Source: Aestuariivita sp049276915 (GTDB lineage: Bacteria; Pseudomonadota; Alphaproteobacteria; Rhodobacterales; Rhodobacteraceae). Taken from it: 64,000 bases of DNA. Below the pieces are notes generated by a model that was not told the origin of the DNA, searched no databases, and saw only the letters and a list, made by a program, of their open reading frames with translations. Where the stretch lies: assembly GCF_049276915.1 (NCBI RefSeq), contig NZ_JBASXK010000051.1:11723-75722 (forward strand), read 5' to 3'. Both the position numbers and the translations under genes were made by a program. Positions 60,994 through 64,000 of the stretch are shown piece after piece. The first letter of the stretch is position 1. Each line of letters starts with the position of its first letter.

Positions 60994-61971
60994 TCAGAAG
61001 CCTTGTGCTGCGTCAAGCAACTGACGACCCAGGTCACCGGACTCGGCCAGCCAGGCGTCGATCACCGGTGCCGAGGCTTCACGCCACCTGGCGATTTCCT
61101 CTTCCGAAGGGTAATGGACGATCATGCCATTTGCCTCTGCCTGTTTGAACGCATCGGCTTCGAATTCCGACATGTAGTCCCGGACCGAGGTCTCGGCGTT
61201 GCGGGCGGCGGTCGTCAGAACCGAACGTTGTTCCTCGCTCAGACCTTCCCAGACATCTTCGTTGATCACGACAATGAACTCGATATCGGCATTGTTCACG
61301 ACCGTGATCGCGTCCATCACTTCCCAGAGCTTGCGCGACACGACCCCCGAGACGCCGGTCATGCCGATGTCGACGGTGCCCCGCTGATAGGCCAGAAACT
61401 GTTCAGAGCCGGAAATCAATGTCGGCGCTCCACCCAGAACACTGACCCATTCACCAAGCCATTTGCCGAACACGCGAGCCTTCTTGCCCTCCATGTCTTC
61501 GGGGCCAAGCAGAGGTGCGTCCTTGCTCAGCAGAACCGAGCCGCCATACGCCTGCCACCACAGGACATGCGCGCCGGTTTCGCGGATCGCGGCATCCAGA
61601 GGCTGCCGCACGGGCGAGTCCGGAGCAACGGCTGCGCGCACCTTTTCTTCGGTATTCAGAACGAAGGGCATGTAGAAGATATCCACGGCCGGAATTTCGC
61701 CAACGTAGCGGGTCAGCGATGCGACCCCCATCTCGATTTCGCCCGCACCGACGGCCTCGGGCACCTCGCTGTCGCGGTACAACTGGGCACTGTCATAAAT
61801 CTCGATCTTGATGTCGGAATTGGCCTCGACCTCTTCCTTGAACATAAGAAGGTTCTGGCCAAGGTGGCTTGCAAGCGGCAGTTGCAGGGTGACGCGCAAG
61901 GTGGTGTCTGCGATAGCTGGGCTGACAGACAGCATGGCGGCGGCGGCAAGACCGCCTAGCAGATGTTTCAT
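60994..61971 (-). CDS. TRAP transporter substrate-binding protein (DctP family)
   Basis: A 325-residue periplasmic protein with a signal peptide (MKHLLGGLAAAAMLSVSPAIA before DTTLRV). The mature part contains the DctP ligand helix region (MEGKKARVFGKWLGEWVSVLGG), with the Arg that pairs with the ligand carboxylate. ATG 61971 has a very strong GGAGGAGG 5 nt upstream, typical for abundant binding proteins. It is the first gene of an operon P-Q-M-lyase; the promoter lies in the 320-bp divergent gap. Confidence 0.93.
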   Translation of the reverse strand: MKHLLGGLAAAAMLSVSPAIADTTLRVTLQLPLASHLGQNLLMFKEEVEANSDIKIEIYDSAQLYRDSEVPEAVGAGEIEMGVASLTRYVGEIPAVDIFYMPFVLNTEEKVRAAVAPDSPVRQPLDAAIRETGAHVLWWQAYGGSVLLSKDAPLLGPEDMEGKKARVFGKWLGEWVSVLGGAPTLISGSEQFLAYQRGTVDIGMTGVSGVVSRKLWEVMDAITVVNNADIEFIVVINEDVWEGLSEEQRSVLTTAARNAETSVRDYMSEFEADAFKQAEANGMIVHYPSEEEIARWREASAPVIDAWLAESGDLGRQLLDAAQGF

Positions 61972-62291
61972 GGTATCCTCCTCCGAAGGGTCTTTTCTTG
62001 TTCCGATTGCGCCGCACCTCCCCGTACGACGAGAGGCCATCAAGGAACAGCTTGCCCCCTGTGTCAAGCCGTGTAACTGCGCAAAGCGGTTCGACTTTTT
62101 TGGCGGGCCGACAAAACGTTGAACATTTTCGAAAGTTGCCGCTGCCTTGATGCAAGCGCCTGTCTTTTGCCGCCGGCATTCTTGTGTCGACGAATTGCTG
62201 CGGTTGCCAGCAGGCACGGTGCAACCATGCCATGGCGACAGCGAACCAAAGCTGCTAAGCATCCGCCAAAACTGCCCAAAAGGATGTGGCA
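61972..62291. other. divergent promoter region of the second TRAP operon
   Basis: 320 bp between divergent genes. It contains the TRAP ribosome-binding site at its left edge and AAGGA for the next gene at its right edge. I see no clear operator; a short palindromic stretch TTTTCGAAAG lies near 62109-62133. No regulator gene is nearby. Confidence 0.6.
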
Positions 62292-62624
62292 ATGATCCAG
62301 CCCACTGTTTCGTTCAAGAGTAATCTCCAGCTTCTGCCGTCCATCGAAGGCCTTGCTCGCATCGACCTTGTTGACCAGACCGGAAGCATTGTTGCGTCCA
62401 TTGAAAACCAGCCGGGCAAGCAGGGATCCCTGGCCGTTTATCAATATCTTCAACAGAGTTTTGGTGCGCTTGATGCTGAGGCCGCGGCCCACGGCCTCGC
62501 CGTTTTCGCCGAGCACACGGCAGATGCAAAGAGCCGCCCTGGCGCACATCCGAACATCGACCGGTTGCAAGAGATCGTTGACGGCGCTGCCGTGTTGAGC
62601 ATCCGGCTTGTTTCGGCTTCTTGA
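62292..62624 (+). CDS. small conserved protein, DUF2322-like
   Basis: A 110-residue soluble protein (MIQPTVSFKSNLQLLPSIEG...). The IENQPGKQGSLAVYQYLQQSFGALDAEAA and AEHTADAKSRPGAHPNIDRL blocks match my memory of DUF2322, a small bacterial family of unknown function. ATG 62292 is chosen because AAGGA lies 8 nt upstream; the GTG at 62286 would be only 2 nt from it. A strong terminator follows, so it is transcribed alone. Confidence 0.7.
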   Translation: MIQPTVSFKSNLQLLPSIEGLARIDLVDQTGSIVASIENQPGKQGSLAVYQYLQQSFGALDAEAAAHGLAVFAEHTADAKSRPGAHPNIDRLQEIVDGAAVLSIRLVSAS

Positions 62625-62664
62625 GGCACGCTGCAAGCGTTGCTTGTAAATGGTTGTGCCGCCT

Positions 62665-62688
62665 GCCCCCTTGGTTCGGGGCTTTTTT
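62665..62688 (+). terminator. Rho-independent terminator after the DUF2322-like gene
   Basis: GCCCC (62665-62669) pairs with GGGGC (62678-62682) and is followed directly by six T residues (62683-62688): a textbook intrinsic terminator, 40 nt after the stop codon. Confidence 0.92.
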
Positions 62689-62752
62689 ATCTGCTTTCAC
62701 AAAGTCGAAAGACGCATTAGGCAGGACCATCTTCGCTATTTCGGGGCACACC

Positions 62753-63301
62753 ATGGCGCTAAAATCCACGATATACAAAGTGGAAATCTCAGTTTCCGAT
62801 ATGGATCGCCACTATTACGAGACCCATAAACTGACCGTTGCCAAACATCCTTCCGAGACGGATGAGCGCTTGATGGTGCGTCTTCTTGCTTTTGCGCTGA
62901 ATGCCCATGAGCAGTTGGAAATGACGCGGGGAATTTCAACGGACGACGAGCCGGACATCTGGCAGAAAAGCTTGAGTGGCGAGCTTGAGCTATGGGTCGC
63001 ACTGGGACTTCCAAGCGAAAAGGTCGTGCGTCAATCCTGCAACAAAGCCAGGAAGGTGATCATCTATTCCTACGGCGGCAGGACGGCTGACATGTGGTGG
63101 GAGAAGATCAAGAACAGCACCACCCGGTTTGGCAACCTTCAGGTTGTGAACTTTTCCGAGGAAGACACCAGCGCGCTGGCAAGACTTGCAAGTCGCACGA
63201 TGAGGCTGCAGGTCAACATTCAGGACGGCGATGTCATGGTCAGTGTTGACGAGAGCATGATCTACGTGACTCCGGTCGAATGGAAAAATGCTGATCTTTG
63301 A
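62753..63301 (+). CDS. yaeQ: YaeQ family protein
   Basis: A 182-residue protein with the YaeQ hallmark start MALKSTIYKVEISVSDMDRHYYETHKLTVAKHPSETDERLMVRLLAFAL, then DEPDIWQKSLSGELELWVALGLPSEKVVRQSC and a PD-(D/E)xK-like core. YaeQ has a nuclease-like fold but no proven activity. ATG 62753 fits the family N-terminus exactly. Confidence 0.93.
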   Translation: MALKSTIYKVEISVSDMDRHYYETHKLTVAKHPSETDERLMVRLLAFALNAHEQLEMTRGISTDDEPDIWQKSLSGELELWVALGLPSEKVVRQSCNKARKVIIYSYGGRTADMWWEKIKNSTTRFGNLQVVNFSEEDTSALARLASRTMRLQVNIQDGDVMVSVDESMIYVTPVEWKNADL

Positions 63302-63750
63302 TCACCGGATCTCAAAGACCGTTGATGACAAGACAAGGTGCCGCGCCATGTACTGATCTCTGCCGAGTTGGCGGACTTGGACTATTCGGTGACGCCTAAC
63401 TCACTCGGATGTGGCTTGCCAACAATCGCTTCGGCAAACCGCGGCGCAGCGCGAAACCAATGACAAATCGTCTCTTCGGGCCAAAAGCGCCAGTTGCGTC
63501 GCTGCATGCTCGGCGCTACGAGATGTGACGACCCCACATTGCACCAAGCGTTGCCACTTGTCGCCCAGTCGGTGTCGCCCGGTCTCTCCCGGCAGATGCT
63601 TGATCTTGCGGCGATGCAAGAACTGGTTTCACGAAACTGGTGGCGCCTGGATCGATTGTGCCTTTTGCAACCATCGAAAAACAAATGCCGCAGGTACAAC
63701 GAACCCGAAGAGATCGTGCTGAAGCGGCGGCAGGTTGAAGCGCCGCAAGT
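63302..63750. other. non-coding or decayed stretch before the transposase fragment
   Basis: About 450 bp with no recognisable intact gene. Short open frames on both strands overlap each other and carry no family motifs. Just left of 63751, in another frame, NPKRS and RLKRRKCG faintly resemble the orfB sequence expected there, so part of it may be decayed IS DNA. No terminal inverted repeat was found. Confidence 0.4.
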
Positions 63751-64000
63751 GTGGGCCTCATGCCAATGTACCAGAAGCCCAACACCAGCAAGGCAGCGAA
63801 GGGTCACAAGACTTACCCCTACCTGCTGCGCGGCCTGCGGGTGGATCGGCCAAACCAAGTCTGGTGCGCTGACATCATCTGTTTACCCATGCGGAGGGGC
63901 TTTCTGTATCTCGCGGCCATCATGGACTGGCACACGCGCAAGGTTCTGGCCTGGCGTATCTCGAACACGCTGGAGGCCGAGTTCTGCGTCGATGCACTGA
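63751..64000 (+). pseudogene. 5'-truncated IS3-type transposase (orfB), runs off the window
   Basis: From 63751 one frame reads VGLMPMYQKPNTSKAAKGHKTYPYLL and continues through RPNQVWCADIICLPMRRGFLYLAAIMDWHTRKV to the edge. This is the middle of an IS3-family orfB: the first catalytic Asp is in WCADI, though the usual Thr-Tyr after it reads Ile-Cys. The first ~95 residues expected in orfB are missing; upstream, the same frame meets a stop at 63736. The element is therefore broken or frameshifted on the left. The right part lies outside the window. Confidence 0.8.

Noticed and set aside
1..64000. tRNA, rRNA, CRISPR arrays or prophage genes
   Set aside because: Reading through both strands showed no cloverleaf-like tRNA ends, no rRNA segments, no regularly spaced repeats and no phage structural genes.

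Overview
The window looks like chromosomal DNA of an alphaproteobacterium, most likely a marine Rhodobacterales (Roseobacter-type) organism. The reasons are high GC, tightly packed operons with many 1-4 nt start/stop overlaps, two TRAP transporter operons, a large C-P lyase locus, a PTS-Ntr enzyme I gene next to aspartate kinase, and the DUF1178/NUDIX/EcsC housekeeping neighbourhood. I see no rRNA, tRNA or CRISPR array, so the genus stays open. About 60 protein genes can be supported. No database search was run; family names come from motif and sequence recognition.

Layout. (1) 1-4.9 kb: an amidase followed by a nucleoside-type (BMP family) ABC importer, one ATPase and two permeases, with the binding protein presumably upstream of the window; then a DUF6065 protein. 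(2) 5.7-13.8 kb: a minus-strand catabolic operon (flavin-dependent aromatic hydroxylase, SDR, aldehyde dehydrogenase, complete TRAP transporter, Asp/Glu-racemase-type enzyme) divergent from a GntR/UTRA regulator. (3) 13.8-18.4 kb: PNPOx-like protein, AttH-like lipocalin/CrtC protein, giant FtsX-type permease and LolD-like ATPase. (4) 18.5-31 kb: the phosphonate region, phnGHIJKLNM plus a metallo-beta-lactamase protein, divergent phnF with a striking TGTCTA/TAGACA operator array, a hexapeptide transferase, and phnCDEE. (5) 31-46 kb: mostly housekeeping genes (ptsP, lysC, SDR, DUF1178, NUDIX, EcsC, GNAT, flavin reductase, aqpZ, SulP, mtnP, LysE exporter, apt, GlcD-like oxidase, MBL protein). (6) 46-49.4 kb: divergent oxyR/katG. 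(7) 49.4-64 kb: an accessory-looking region with gene-poor gaps, a DUF3179 protein, a small beta-barrel-like protein, two FAD amine/amino-acid oxidase-type genes, a relic of a polyamine-type ABC permease, a GMC dehydrogenase, an enolase-superfamily enzyme, an isocitrate-lyase/PEP-mutase-superfamily lyase, a second TRAP system, DUF2322-like and YaeQ proteins, and a broken IS3-type transposase at the edge.

How the genes work together. PhnCDE imports phosphonates and PhnGHIJKLMN converts them to phosphoribosyl cyclic phosphate. No phnP is present, so the adjacent MBL protein is a candidate replacement. mtnP releases adenine from methylthioadenosine and apt recaptures it. OxyR keeps both redox cysteines and probably drives katG. 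The two TRAP loci each pair uptake of an organic acid with dedicated oxidases, dehydratases or lyases whose substrates cannot be named from sequence alone. The most interesting unexplained items are the decayed permease C-terminus at 55.4 kb inside the GMC/enolase cluster, the MBL protein in the phn operon with its Cys-rich 9-bp duplication, the long insert in the second PhnE, and the helically phased PhnF operator array.
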